Below are positions 42,406 through 53,634 of a DNA stretch of 64,000 bases, piece by piece. How positions within the stretch are numbered: position 1 is the first letter of the stretch; the number at the start of each line of letters is the position of its first letter. Source of the stretch: Craterostigma plantagineum. Lineage: Eukaryota; Streptophyta; Magnoliopsida; Lamiales; Linderniaceae. A program made the translations under genes and the position numbers. A model generated the notes under the pieces. That model was given only the letters and a program-made list of their open reading frames with translations, did no database searches and was not told where the DNA came from. The DNA lies in contig JAPQWV010000017.1 in NCBI GenBank assembly GCA_027422505.1, forward strand, positions 12,215,501 through 12,279,500, in the 5' to 3' direction.

Positions 42406-45387
42406 TGTAGGACCCCGGTCCCCGCAAATTAGGTCGGCCAATAAGTTACATATGTGACCAATGTAATTTCATGTTAATTTTGTATATGTTATATGCTCAT
42501 GTGATGTTACGAATTTTACGCTCGTGAGTGTTACAAGTATTATGTGCAATTAAGTGCCAAGGATATGGATTCGTGATGACCCCAACCTAGGAAAGGAGAA
42601 TTTTTCGAAAATAGTAAAGGAGAGGAAGATGCAATTTCAGATGGGCTAAGAATTCTTATGGACTAGGAACTTAATTATTATTGGGCTAGAACCTAATATT
42701 AGGCCCAAAGTGAGTTAAATCAAGTGGGGAGACAAGCCTTCCTCAAAATAAGGAAAACCCACGCCAACCTATGCCTTACCCCTCATATCTAAATAAAATA
42801 CCTAGCAAAAATTATCAAAACTCCATAAGCATACTTGAAAACTAACGAAAGCAAGGGAAGGAAAAGAGGAATGAGCCGAGACGAAATCCACACCATAAGC
42901 ACCCCAAATTAGCTTAGGATCTTGAATTGGTAAGTAAACTTCCTTCCCTAAGCCTTTCAATTCGTAATTTTGGTAGTATGGGATGAATTAATGTCATTAA
43001 TGCAAATTTTAGTCTAAGAAGGAATGCGAAAATCCTAAGTGTGAGGCATAAGCTCATGTTAAGGTCCCTACTTGGATAAATCAGTGTTGGGATTGCTCAA
43101 TGTACGATTTAGGAACCATGCAATTGATTTCTCGAGATAGGAACCAACCGATTTTGGGTAGAGAAGGGATGGAATTGAAGAGTTTCGACTAGGTTAATGA
43201 GATAAATGTAGTTTCGATGGGATGAATTTTAGGGTTTCGATCGAAAGTGAATAGGGAATTAGAGCTTCAATTGAGTGCTATTAGCCAATGGACTTTCGAT
43301 CGAAAGTAGGGAATTAATTCTAGCGTTTCGGACGACATTTGAATACATCCAAGTTCGATTAAATCAATTTGCAAGATAGTAAATTTAACAAGTCATGAGT
43401 TTCGACCGAAACTCATTTCATTACTTGAGTATCGATCGAAACCTCGTACCAAACCCTCAAATTAATCGAAAGAGATCCTCAATGCATGTATAGTTTCGGG
43501 CGAAATGATGATAATGACGTAAGAATGATGAAATGGCGCAGCGAAACTCCCTCAATTAAGCAAAACTAACATAGGCTAACCATCGATTTGAATTAGAATT
43601 TAGCATGAAGGAGTTTCGATCGAAAAGTCTGCTTTCGGTCGAATTAGATCTCGGCGAAACTTGTATGAATAAGCCAAATCAATCGAAACCTAAAATCTAT
43701 CCCATGTGATTGATCGAAAGAAATAACTTGAAAGGGTTTCGGCCGAAAGAAAACTCGGCGAAACTCAACCCTATCAAGCCATCGATCGAAACTAGGGTTT
43801 AGGGTACAACAATTTAATTAAATCGAATCGGGCAAAGTAGATCTCAATAGCTAATCACTTTCGCCGAGCTTCTTATGCTAGGAATTTTAATGTTTGGACT
43901 TATAATTTAATCGGGAATAACAACTTAGGAGGGATTGAACACTTAGAAGTTTCGATCGAAACCGAATCACAATTTTGGGACTTTCGCCGAGACGTATGGG
44001 TGAAGCATTAATTTCCTAAGTTAACTTAATCGAGGGTAGGAAATCAAATGACTTAAGAAAAATTCAAATAAGGCAAATTGAACAATTTGGAGTCTAGAAA
44101 ATTTGTACAAATCCAATTAATTAATAAGACGGAATTTAATTATCTCGACGAATCAGCCAAGGAAAACAAGGTACTAATACTTCAATAATTTTATTTAAAG
44201 GTCGAACGTTAGGAGCGAACGAGGACGTACGCTAATTAAGCTTGGACCACAGGTAAGTAGAAATTCAACTACGACACGTAACTTGCCTGCGTTCCGAATT
44301 ATGTGCTCGTGTGATTTATGTGAAAGATGCATGTTAAAACATGATTTAATTTTACTTATGATGGCATGGTTTGCATATGTACATGAGCATAGCATGAGCA
44401 CTTGCACGCATGCGTTGCACGTAAGGCGCGAGGTATGAGCGTGCATAAGATCGTCTGTGTGCGATGTATACTCGCCGATATTGGCGTTGGTGTCGACTCG
44501 AATGAAGAGTCACGGCTACCCCTATGTGGCCATGGCGAATGAAGCCATAAGGCCTGTATAAGAGGCTGGGGGAATACCCCGTATGCGGGAGATGCAACCT
44601 GGTGGGTGCGGCCCGGGGCACACGCTGAGTAAGGGAAGATTCCTTCGGGTGACCTTCTAGCGTGTAAAACACTACCCGGAGGGAAGATTCCTTCGGGTGA
44701 CCTCCGTGGTTAGTGGCCTCGGTGTTGGCTGCCAGTGAGAAGCGTCCGCGTGGAGGCCACACTGAGTAAGGGAAGATTCCTTCGGGTGACCTTCTAGTGT
44801 GAGAACCTCCACACTTGAGATCTCTATGATATGGCGCATAGTGGGATAGAAAGCCGAGGGCCCGAATGAAATAAAAGTATAAGAAAAAGAGTATGAGTCA
44901 GGAGAAGAGTAAGAGTACGAGTAGAAGTGTACGAGCGATAGAAAACGACGACGTGGATTGTCGATCGTTAGGACATGTGCATACATGCATAATTTCCGCT
45001 TACTGAGCCTCGGTGGCTCATTGTTTACGTTACGTGTTGTAGGTACAGACGATCACGGTACGTGATCCTAACGTTATGCGAGGCCAGTCTTTTGAAGCTA
45101 TCAGGCTGCTTTTGAGGTGGGAGTGTGTGTATGGATGACGACCTGTGAAGGCCGGGCACATAGGGAGCTTTTGGCTGCACGCACACACACACTTGTATTT
45201 TGTGAAGACACGATTTCGATGATTTGTAGAACGAATTACGAATATTCTTTTGACATGTATATAAGACTTCCGCATGCACGTTTAAAATGAAAAATTTTAT
45301 TCGCATTTTTACGTAACCCGCACGATAACAAAGCATTAACACTTAGATTTAGAACGGAATACTAGGGCAGGACGCCGGGTCCTGACA
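42406..45387 (+). mobile_element. 3' LTR of element B
   Basis: 2,982 bp, colinear with 35520-38500, ending CGGGTCCTGACA before AATGG. It carries the second copies of the TTTCGATCGAAA array, the candidate intron (44253-45042) and the hairpins (45004-45067). Confidence 0.93.
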
Positions 45388-45392
45388 AATGG

Positions 45393-48300
45393 GCGGCCCT
45401 GATTCCCAACAACTACAAGGTGGACCTGCACAGCTTTCGGTGCGATGCCCCCGTAATTGTCGAAATCCTCAAAGGGCACCCACTTCGCCATGCCCTCACA
45501 TATGGCGAGCCAGAAGCACAGGTGTATCTTCAACAATTCTGGCATACACTGCAACTAGCTGGACCACTCCATCTTGCCAAAACCTTATCCGCCCAAATTG
45601 ATCAAGAAACCGTGGTCCTCACTACAAGAAGTGCTTCAACTCCCAATCTACTCACCATACGACCCACTACCAACCCATGAACAACTCATCGAGGACATAG
45701 ACCGGCTGGGCTATCAACCAGAAACCAAGAAGAAGAAGGGCCCACTTGTCCTCAGTGAAGTCACCACCCGCAACCTACCTCAACCCTGGCGCACACTGTA
45801 CTTGCTGGTGAACAAATGCATGTAAGGGAAGCATGCTGGTCAGGACCGGGGAAACTCTCAAATCCTCACCATCCTCACCGACATCGCTCACAACCGCAAG
45901 TACAACTACGCCGACATCATCTGGATGGATCTTGTCTCAATGATCCAACGTTGCGACCGGGAAGTTGCCAAGGGAGTCACAAACCGCTTCCTCCCTTACA
46001 TGCGGTGGCTCCCAGCTCTCATCAGACATTTCCGGTTGCACTCCACCAACATTCGCATCCGACCGGCAGCGGAACACTTCCTCATCCGCACGGTCGAGAA
46101 GTTCGCGAAGAAAAACACCCCGGCGAAGGACCGACATGCCATGATAATTCCGGACGAAGTTCTCGCCTACGCAGACCAGACAAATCCACACGTCCAGGAA
46201 TATCGCGCCTTAACCGCCTCATTCCGAGAAAGCCCCAGACCCCTATCTACTGTCCCTACGGCGCAGATCAACCCCACTGCTCCCAACCCCGGGACTAGCC
46301 AAACCCCCACCACCACCTCCAAAAAGTCATCGAGTCGCGCCGCATCCTCTTCCACCCGCGCTCCGAAAAAACGGTCGCGAGAGGATGACGTAAGCCACCC
46401 CACGGAGCGTCGATCGAAACAAAAGCACGATCGACCTCCTCAGCCACAGATAAGCCGAGCCGAACCAATAGGTACAGGAGGTGATGTGTTCACCTCCCGA
46501 GTAGAAGTTGTGGCATCTGGCTCAACCACGCAAACGACCCCACCAACCCACTTATCTTCCTCTCTACAGGAAGATATTTCATTCCACGAGGAGCCACGTA
46601 TACCATCGACATCCCACTTGGAGATAGTCGATGTTGAAACAAGCAGTCCCTCGCCTCAGACTGCATCCTCTTCATGCACATCGAGTATAGTGCCCTCACT
46701 CCCCATAGTTTCATCCATTCCTAGGACACATACACCTTTTACTGCACCACAGAGTCTTCGTGACTCTGTCAGAACGCTCGGTGATGTCTCTGTGACTGAG
46801 AGCGGAAGACCTAGCACGGCCAACATCACAACAACCGTGAGCCTAGGCCATCATTCGATTGAGTCCGTCTCATCGATGATGCCAACGGGAAGTCTAAGTG
46901 ACCCCGTCTTTTCCAGTCCTGTGCAAACGGGCGGCCGATCGGCAATCTTCTCCGATTCGGTGTCAGTTGGCATTCTCCGTGAATCCAACTTGTTAACCTT
47001 ACCCACTTTCGTCACCGAGACCGCGCTAGAGACCCGTCTTCAAGAGTTTGCAAAGACTCTTGAGGCGTCGATTCTCGATAAAGTTTACGCGCGTCTCGAT
47101 GCGTCCACCGTCGACAAAGGGAAAGGTGTGGCCCCGGAGACGCCACCACCGACTCAGAATGTGGATGCTGAAGCCATTCTCTCTGCTATTTCCACGAAGG
47201 AGCTATTCTACCTCCTACGAGCAAGATTCGAGTCGATGACGGAACTCGACGAGGAGGAACAGCAGATGAAGAGAATGATGACTCAACGAATGACTTGCCG
47301 CGCTCAAGGCGAGTCCAGCGGGATCAGGCGCGACGATCAAGACGATGATCAAGATCGCCACGAGGGAGAGAATAGGCAGCTAGGCCAACAATCCCAAGGA
47401 CTCATGCACTCGACGCCGCCCTCCTCCTCGCCCGTAACAGAAACCTCACACCCCACTAGCCAAAAAACCCACCTTATCTACCCTGAGTCACTAGCCAAAT
47501 CACCCTCACCACCACCCACTACCGTCTCCAAAACTCTAATCGTCACATCGACGTTAGAGACCACCCCCACACCGTCTCCACCCACAGTCTCCGAACCTCT
47601 AACTATCACATCGATGTTAGAGGCCACCACCACACCTACACCACCCGACACCCAAATCATCCTTGCCAAAACCATCACCACAACTGAACCACCAGAGTCT
47701 CCACCACAACCATCCCCACAATCCACAAACTCTTCTGACGCAACACCCTCGCCACCACACAGCGACACTCCTCTCAACACCGATTCCAACATAGCTCCCG
47801 AGGACGTCTACTGCGCACAGAACGAGATCGAAGCCTACATCTTCAATGATGAATGGCTGTACACACCCGCCGATGCAGTAGCAGCCAGGAAGCTGGTGCT
47901 CGACGTCTGCTAATGGAAGCCTCACTAACGCTGATCAACACTGCAGACAATGAGGACGGAGAGGAGTACGACGCTGAACCTGCCGAGCTCGAGAACATCC
48001 TACAATTCCAAACGCAGCAAACTGAGGCCCCTGCTGCTCAAACGGATGTACCCACGGTGGATATACCGGAAGCACCGTGGGAAAACAAAAAGATCACCGC
48101 GCCGTTTCAAGATGCGATCAGGAAGAGGATCTGGCGACGCAAGGAGCAGATCATCACAACCTTCGACGAATATGAGCTGATGAACATCCAAAATTGGAGC
48201 GAGAGAAAGAAGCAGCTCTATCGATGGAGCCTTCTCTGCCACAAATGCACAAAAAGGACGCTATCCGATGAGGAAAACATCGCTCAGGAAATGAATCAGG

Positions 48301-48947
48301 CCCCCATCTGCAAAGTTACTGACCTCCGCCAAGAGTCCAAAGGACCTGTCCATTACCCAGTATTCACAGTAATGAGGCAGGATGAGAGCTACTGTGAAGT
48401 CAGTGAGGCGGACTTCAAGTTTCTGCGCCTGGGCGACCTGTACAGCATGCTGGAATCCATGAAGCAGTTCAGACTCGTCCTCAGAAGCTCTAGACATCTC
48501 GTACGTGCTGAACCGGTCACAATGGGATATGTGGCTCTCAAACGCCACATGCTCCGACAGGTCAGATTCTTCGCCGCCCACGATCTGCAGATGGCGGTGG
48601 AGCACAACCTGAAGAAGGTGAATCTGACTCGCCCATCTTTCAAGAACGCGGAAGACTACCGAGAAGGCGATGTGATCGACGGAGACGATCCGGCGGTCGC
48701 CTACTCGAACTATAAGGGAAAGATGAGGATGCTGCGCTGCTCCGAAGTGGCAAAGTTCTCGGATGGAACGCTCACCATCATCCAAGACAAACTCATGAAG
48801 ATTTGCCGCATACTTTCAGAAGAAGATCCTCTCTGCCGATCCAAGTTCGCGAAGCTCATTGACGCTATAGCTAATCGAATGGTACTTCGAAGGAATCTCC
48901 GCGCCTTCGAGTTCAAGCTAGGGCTTCGGGAAACACTCACACGCTAA
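45393..48947 (+). pseudogene. Large extra 3' ORF of S (Sirevirus env-like position), broken
   Basis: It continues the frame from 35388. The N-terminal part (LRHALTYGEP...QQFWHTLQLA) runs to a frameshift near 45610. The next frame has an in-frame TAA at 45823-45825 and is then open to 47911. A last frameshift near 47890 leads to 47914-48947. Total length would be near 1,220 codons. Visible parts: a globular N-terminal region, a basic stretch near 46320-46430 (APKKRSREDD), a long Ser/Thr/Pro-rich low-complexity middle, a Glu-rich helix near 47230, and a helical C-terminal domain (KFSDGTLTIIQDKL, LRRNLRAFEFKLGL). I see no signal peptide or membrane segment. From memory it resembles a retroelement ORF common in some asterids. 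Confidence 0.7.
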
Positions 48948-48993
48948 TCCACCACCGCTACGCTCAAGATCCAAGACTCCCAACAATTGACAC

Positions 48994-49005
48994 AAAGGGG
49001 GAGAT
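48994..49005 (+). other. Polypurine tract of element S
   Basis: AAAGGGGGAGAT immediately before the 3' LTR. Confidence 0.88.
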
Positions 49006-49301
49006 TGTTAGGATATTTAATAGATTGTGTCAATAGTTTAAGTCTTAGGATTTATTTTGTAATTATCCTTTAGCTTAGGCTTAGGACTATAATGTAATTA
49101 TCTTATATTTAGTGATTGGGCCTTAATATACCTAGGGTTAATGTGGTATATAAGGTTTTACCAACTCACTTTTGAAAGTAATCAAAGATAAAAGGCTTAT
49201 CCAAATTTTTCACACAATACACACACTCAAAGGTGAGAATACTCCCTTTTCATTCCATTAAAGCCTCTTTGATTCCTTGTTTGGTGCAATCGGGACCAAC
49301 A
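49006..49301 (+). mobile_element. 3' LTR of element S
   Basis: 296 bp, one difference from the 5' copy by eye, followed by target duplication GATAG (49302-49306). Confidence 0.93.
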
Positions 49302-49306
49302 GATAG

Positions 49307-50214
49307 GATCTGACGGATTGGTTGATACATACAAAGCTAGGCTTGTGGCGAAAGGGTACAGTCAAAAAAGGGCATTGACTATGAGGAGACCTTTTTGCCT
49401 GTTGCTATGATGAAGTCCATTCGAACATTGCTTGCGATAGCTGCCGCACTATGACTATGAGATCTGGCAGATGGATGTAAAAACTGCGTTCCTAAATGGA
49501 TACCTCAAGGAGGAAATATATATGGAGCAGCCCAAGGGTTTTACATCGCAAGGAGATGCTCATAAGGTGTGCAAACTGAACAAGTCCATTTATGGACTGA
49601 AACAAGCCTCCAGAAGCTGGAATCTTCGTTTCGATGAAGTGGTCAAGGGCCATGGATTCTTAAAGAACAAAGACGAACCTTGCGTCTACAAGAAAAGCAG
49701 TGGGAGCAAAATATCTTTCCTCATATTGTACGTGGACGACATCCTTTTGATAGGAAATGATATTGGAATGCTCTCAATGGTGAAAGCGTGGCTTTCGACC
49801 GAATTCTCCATGAAAGACTTGGGAGAAGCTACCTACATCTTGGGGATTTTCCTTTATAGAGATCGAGCGAATCGTATGTTAGGACTCTCCCAGGCCCTTT
49901 ACTTAGAGAAGGTCCTGAAGCGATATAATATGGACAACTCTAAGAAAGGGTTCTTGCCTATGCGGCATCGGATTCACCTTTTCAAGGCTATGAGCCCTCA
50001 AAGTGAGTTGCAGCGGAAAGAGATGAATGGAATCCCCTATGCATCCGCGATGGGTAGCTTGATGTACGCGATGCTTTGCACGCGACCTGACTTGGCGTAC
50101 GCTGTGAGCGTAGTCAGTCGGTTTCAAGCTGACCCTGGTAAGGAACATTGTACAGCAGTCAAGACTGTCCTCAAGTACCTCAGACGAACTAAGGATATGA
50201 CTGGTCTATGGTAA
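49307..50214 (+). pseudogene. pol: Reverse transcriptase of element C, continued
   Basis: Resumes the frame cut at 25809. [17 protein letters not shown], then a frameshift near 49355-49460, then the open frame 49471-50214: [40 protein letters not shown], catalytic LYVDDILLIGND, and STEFSMKDLGEATYILGIFL, ending with ASAMGSLMYAMLCTRPDLAYA and VLKYLRRTKD. Standard copia RT motifs are all present; the break by S and several frameshifts inactivate it. Confidence 0.93.
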
Positions 50215-50447
50215 TGGAGAATTGGAAGTGGAAGGGTATACGAATTCATATTTCCAGCCTGACATGGACGACCGAAAATCCACTTTAGGATTCGTCTTTA
50301 CGCTCAACGGTGGAGCGGTGTCTTGGAAAAGTTCCAAACAGAGCACTACTGCAGATCCCACAGCAGGTCCAAACATATAGAAAGAAAGTACCACGAGTTA
50401 CGTGGATTCGTTGAGAATGGCTACGTAGCCGTGCAGAAGATTGCGAC
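50215..50447 (+). pseudogene. pol: RNase H remnant of element C, cut by A
   Basis: Out-of-frame remnants such as DMDDRKSTLGFVFTLNGGAV and SWKSSKQSTTAD identify early copia RNase H. The catalytic Glu region is degraded. The copy ends at 50447 where A begins; GCGAC (50443-50447) may be the left target duplication of A. Confidence 0.8.
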
Positions 50448-50645
50448 TGATAAACGTATTTTAATACGTTTATTGTTGTATTTATTTGGGTTATAATAAG
50501 AAATAATTGGTCATTCCATGCATTTATTGGCTTTATTTACACCCATTTAAATATTGTAGGACCTTGGAATGATTATCGAGCGAAAGTAACGAAAACGAGG
50601 CGAAAACGACGCGAAAAGTACCAAGTATGAAGCTGCCAGGCAACG

Positions 50646-51110
50646 TTCACGGTCGTGAATCACCTCGCATGAGGCCGTGAACGTGGGCAGTGAGGTTAAG
50701 ATGAGAAGACCCTTAGGTGTCACGGCCGTGAGGCCTTATGCAAGAGGCCGTGAACGACGACAGAGACTTGAACAAGCTCCACTCACGGCCGTGAATAGTC
50801 ACGCAATAAGCCGTGAATCCTGGCAGAGGCTTAAGTAAAGAGTAGACTTCAAGTGTCACGGCCGTGAGGCCTTATGCAACAAGCCGTGAATCAAGGCAGA
50901 GAGCTCAATGAAGGGAAAATCCGTTTATTCACGGCCGTGACTTCCGATGCAAGTGGCCGTGACTGGCACCAGATAGTCAAGTTTTAGGGTTTAAGCCGCC
51001 GTCACGGCCGTGAAGCGTTTTGCACGAGGCCATGACTCATGCCAGAAAGTCAAGAAATAGGGTTTTAAGCCGCCTTCACGGCCGTGAAGGTCCGTTAAGA
51101 GGCCGTGAAC
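50646..51110 (+). repeat. Seven-unit TCACGGCCGTGA array in A LTR
   Basis: Seven units of about 63-73 bp. Each has a full palindrome TCACGGCCGTGA (first unit TCACGGTCGTGA), a spacer of about 14-18 bp often containing TTATGCAA, then a half site GGCCGTGA or AGCCGTGA, followed within about ten bases by GGCAG or CCAG. It lies immediately upstream of the TATA-like site. Confidence 0.88.
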
Positions 51111-51145
51111 GTGCCAAAATGCAGGGTTTTAGCCCATTTTCGAAG

Positions 51146-51154
51146 CATAAAAGG
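51146..51154 (+). promoter_or_regulatory. TATA-like box of A LTR
   Basis: CATAAAAGG, about 36 bp after the palindrome array. It is the best candidate core promoter in the LTR. Confidence 0.5.
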
Positions 51155-52127
51155 GTGGCTCTACTCAGAACTCAAGAACAACTTCATAGGGACGAAACCT
51201 AAGAGAAAATAAGAGGAAGAAGAACCCTAGAAGCCGCTCTGTCATTCAGAGATACGTAGAGATGATCCAACAACGTAGTTACGCCTAGTCGATCGAGGAA
51301 CGAGAGCTCCGCCTCAGAAACGCCATACTCACTTCTCAGGGAAGATCTAATGAGTTCTCTTACCTTGTTTCTTTAAATCTCGTTGTTGTGACGTCCAATA
51401 TGAGTAGCTAATCCTCTTGTGTGTTTGGGAGTAGATGAACGTTGGGTTATGTCGTAGTTAAAGCGTAGGATAATCGTGAACACGTGTACTCGACTATTTA
51501 TCGTTCTATGATATTGCTTCTTTGTCTCAATATGTCTACGTGTTGATATGAATGTATGGTACATCGTTTAGGGCGACAGCTAAATAACGATTAGGCCGTT
51601 CATAGACGTTAGGATTCGAGTATAGGGCGACAGCATATACTCGATCCTCGCCATTTGGTAATTAACGATTTTAGATTCCCACGAACGTTTAGGGCGACAG
51701 CAAATCCGTGAGTGGGTAGAAAGTTACCGCGATTTAGTCGATTTTCACGTAGGAACGACATTCCATAGCTTTAGCCGACAGCACCTAACGGGTTCGAATC
51801 CCGAACACATATTTGTTATCTTAAGTCACTCGTATTACCTTAGCTTTGCTTCTTATTCTCTTATTTCATTAGGTTGCTCTATTAAATTAGTTGTAGTATA
51901 AACAAATCTCACCATTTTATTTAGGCTAAATATCGAGACGATAGGTCAATACTAGTACTCAATTTATTCCTCGTGTTCGATATTCGGATATTCACTATAG
52001 CTATATTACAAACGATAGGTCCACTGCCTATCGCGCGTGATTCCAGTTATAATTTATTCGTTTTAATTATTACTTGACGTACTCGCACGAACCTTTATTT
52101 AAATATACACTCACGCGATCAAGTTTT

Positions 52128-52145
52128 TGGCGCCGTTGTCGGGGA
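52128..52145 (+). other. Primer-binding site of element A (Athila type)
   Basis: TGGCGCCGTTGTCGGGGA, six bases after the LTR end; characteristic of Athila and related Tat elements. Confidence 0.9.
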
Positions 52146-52331
52146 ATTAGATTAATATTAGGAACACCCTAGTTCGGTAATTTAGCTATTTTATTTTACA
52201 TTTTCTCAGTTTTTCGTTGATTACGTTATTTGTTTCCTATATCATTATTAGTATCGTTACCTTTCCGACGTATTTGTCTAGTTCTTCGCTAAATTTCGCT
52301 TTCACTCATTGAAGGTACTGTTTGACAGTGG

Positions 52332-53634
52332 ATGACCCGAAGCCACCCATCAGGTCCCATTGTTGAAGGAGATCCAGATTTCGAGCGGAAGTTACGAAGG
52401 CAGCTCAGATACAATGCGGAAGGCACGGCTAGTAATTATCAGGAAGCGCTGGTGTCAGCAGACAATTCTCGAACAGAGACGTCCAAAGACAATCGAGAAA
52501 TAGAAGTCGAGATGGCAGACCGAAGAGTACCGACCCACCAAGACCAAGAAGATGAACAATCTTTACAAGGTTTACTTAAGAACGCCTCCCTCGGCGGTAC
52601 AGAATCGGCGATTGTTATTCCTCCGATCGCGAACAACGATTTTGAGCTGAAGCATGCTTGGCTTCAGATGATCTTTCAGACGGCTCAGTTTGAGGGGAAT
52701 CCTGATGATGACCCGTACTCCCACCTGAAGGCCTTTCTGACTGTAACAGACACCATCAAGATCAATGGGGTCCCGAGTGACGCGATTAAGCTAATGTTGT
52801 TTCCATTTTCACTCAAGTACAGGGCGAAGGACTGGTTGGAGATGCTACCGCCCAGATTCACTACTTGGGAAGAACTGCGAGTAGCATTCATCGGCCATTA
52901 CTTCCCCCCTGTCAAAGGTGTTAAGGTTGAAGACAGAAATCTCCCTTTTTCACCAGAAGGATTCAGAGAATCTTTACGAGGTGTGGGAGAGGTACAAGTC
53001 CCTATTAAAGAAGTGCCAACAACACGGGATGTCGAAGGCCGCCATGATCAACCGCTTTCACGAGGGCCTCAATGATCAAACCGTTCATATGTTAGACGGA
53101 GCCGCAGGAGGAGGGCTCGTGAAGCTCAATGCCACAGAAGCCTGGAATTTAATCGAAGACTACTCCAGAAACAGCTTCATGAGAGGCAACACGAGGATAA
53201 AGACTCCAGGAGTGTTTGGGGTGAGTGAGGAGACTGCTTCAAATGCCAAGTTCGAGGCGTTGCAACAACAAATTGCGACTACCAATTCCCAGCTTCAGAC
53301 GGTGATCAACACACTACTTCCAAAGGCCGGGCAAACACAGGCAGTACATGCCGTGCTGACCACCACACCACCTCAGAAGCCGTACACACCACAGTGCGAG
53401 ATTTGTGGCACAGCTCAGTCGGACAATCACTGGAGCATGTCGACTACATGGGCAATTATCAAGGACAGAGGAGCTTCCAACCTCGTCCACATCCGAATCT
53501 TTCCTACGGAAATCAAGACCATCAAGTGCAAAGGCAATCCGGTTTCCAACAAGGGCCACCTCCGGGATTTCAAGCCGGAGGATCAAGCAATCACTATCAG
53601 AATACGGCCCAGGGTTCAGGATCAAAAGACATGA
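52332..53634 (+). pseudogene. gag: Gag of element A, frameshifted
   Basis: ATG at 52332 opens an acidic N-terminus followed by the Athila-type Gag core (DPYSHLKAFLTVTDTIKING, FPFSLKYRAKDWLEMLPPRF). A frameshift near 52915 moves to 52918-53634 (ENLYEVWERYKSLLKKCQQH, GLNDQTVHMLDGAAGGG, TEAWNLIEDYSRNS), then a CEICG zinc-finger-like start. A second frameshift near 53430 leads to the 53394 frame, with a Gln/Gly/Pro-rich stretch. Confidence 0.88.

Larger units (their letters stand above)
35520..45387 (+). mobile_element. Tekay-like Ty3/gypsy element B, nested in S
   Basis: Complete LTR-to-LTR element of 9,868 bp with AATGG duplications at 35515-35519 and 45388-45392. LTRs are 2,981 and 2,982 bp, with roughly 25 mismatches and one indel by eye (about 99% identity). 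It has a tRNA-Met primer site, gag, protease, RT, RNase H, an integrase lacking its core, a chromodomain-like tail and a polypurine tract. It is recent but defective. Confidence 0.95.
25810..49301 (+). mobile_element. Sirevirus-like Ty1/copia element S, containing element B
   Basis: Bounded by two 296-bp LTRs that differ at one base by eye, flanked by the 5-bp duplication GATAG (25805-25809 and 49302-49306). It has a tRNA-Met primer site, gag, a long linker, protease, integrase, RT, partial RNase H, and a large extra ORF before the polypurine tract. This order plus the extra 3' ORF is typical of Sireviruses. About 13.6 kb is S itself; 9.87 kb is the nested element B plus its duplicated target site. 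Confidence 0.92.
50448..52121 (+). mobile_element. 5' LTR of element A
   Basis: Starts TGATAAACGTATTTTAATAC and ends TCACGCGATCA, 1,674 bp. It contains the palindrome array (50646-51110), a TATA-like site (51146) and several TTTAGGGCGACAGC repeats (about 51570-51780). No gene; the 60-codon ORF over the array is repeated in the 3' LTR. Confidence 0.92.

Noticed and set aside
47478..47925. Antisense Gly/Val-rich ORFs opposite the S extra ORF
   Set aside because: They are the complement of the Pro/Thr-rich low-complexity segment of the sense ORF.
50646..51110. CRISPR-like array of palindromic repeats
   Set aside because: The palindromes are degenerate, spacers are related to each other, and the array lies in a plant LTR and is duplicated in the 3' LTR.
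51020..51202. Sixty-codon ORF duplicated at 63495-63677
   Set aside because: Identical because of LTR duplication; it reads through the palindrome array and starts at a non-ATG codon.
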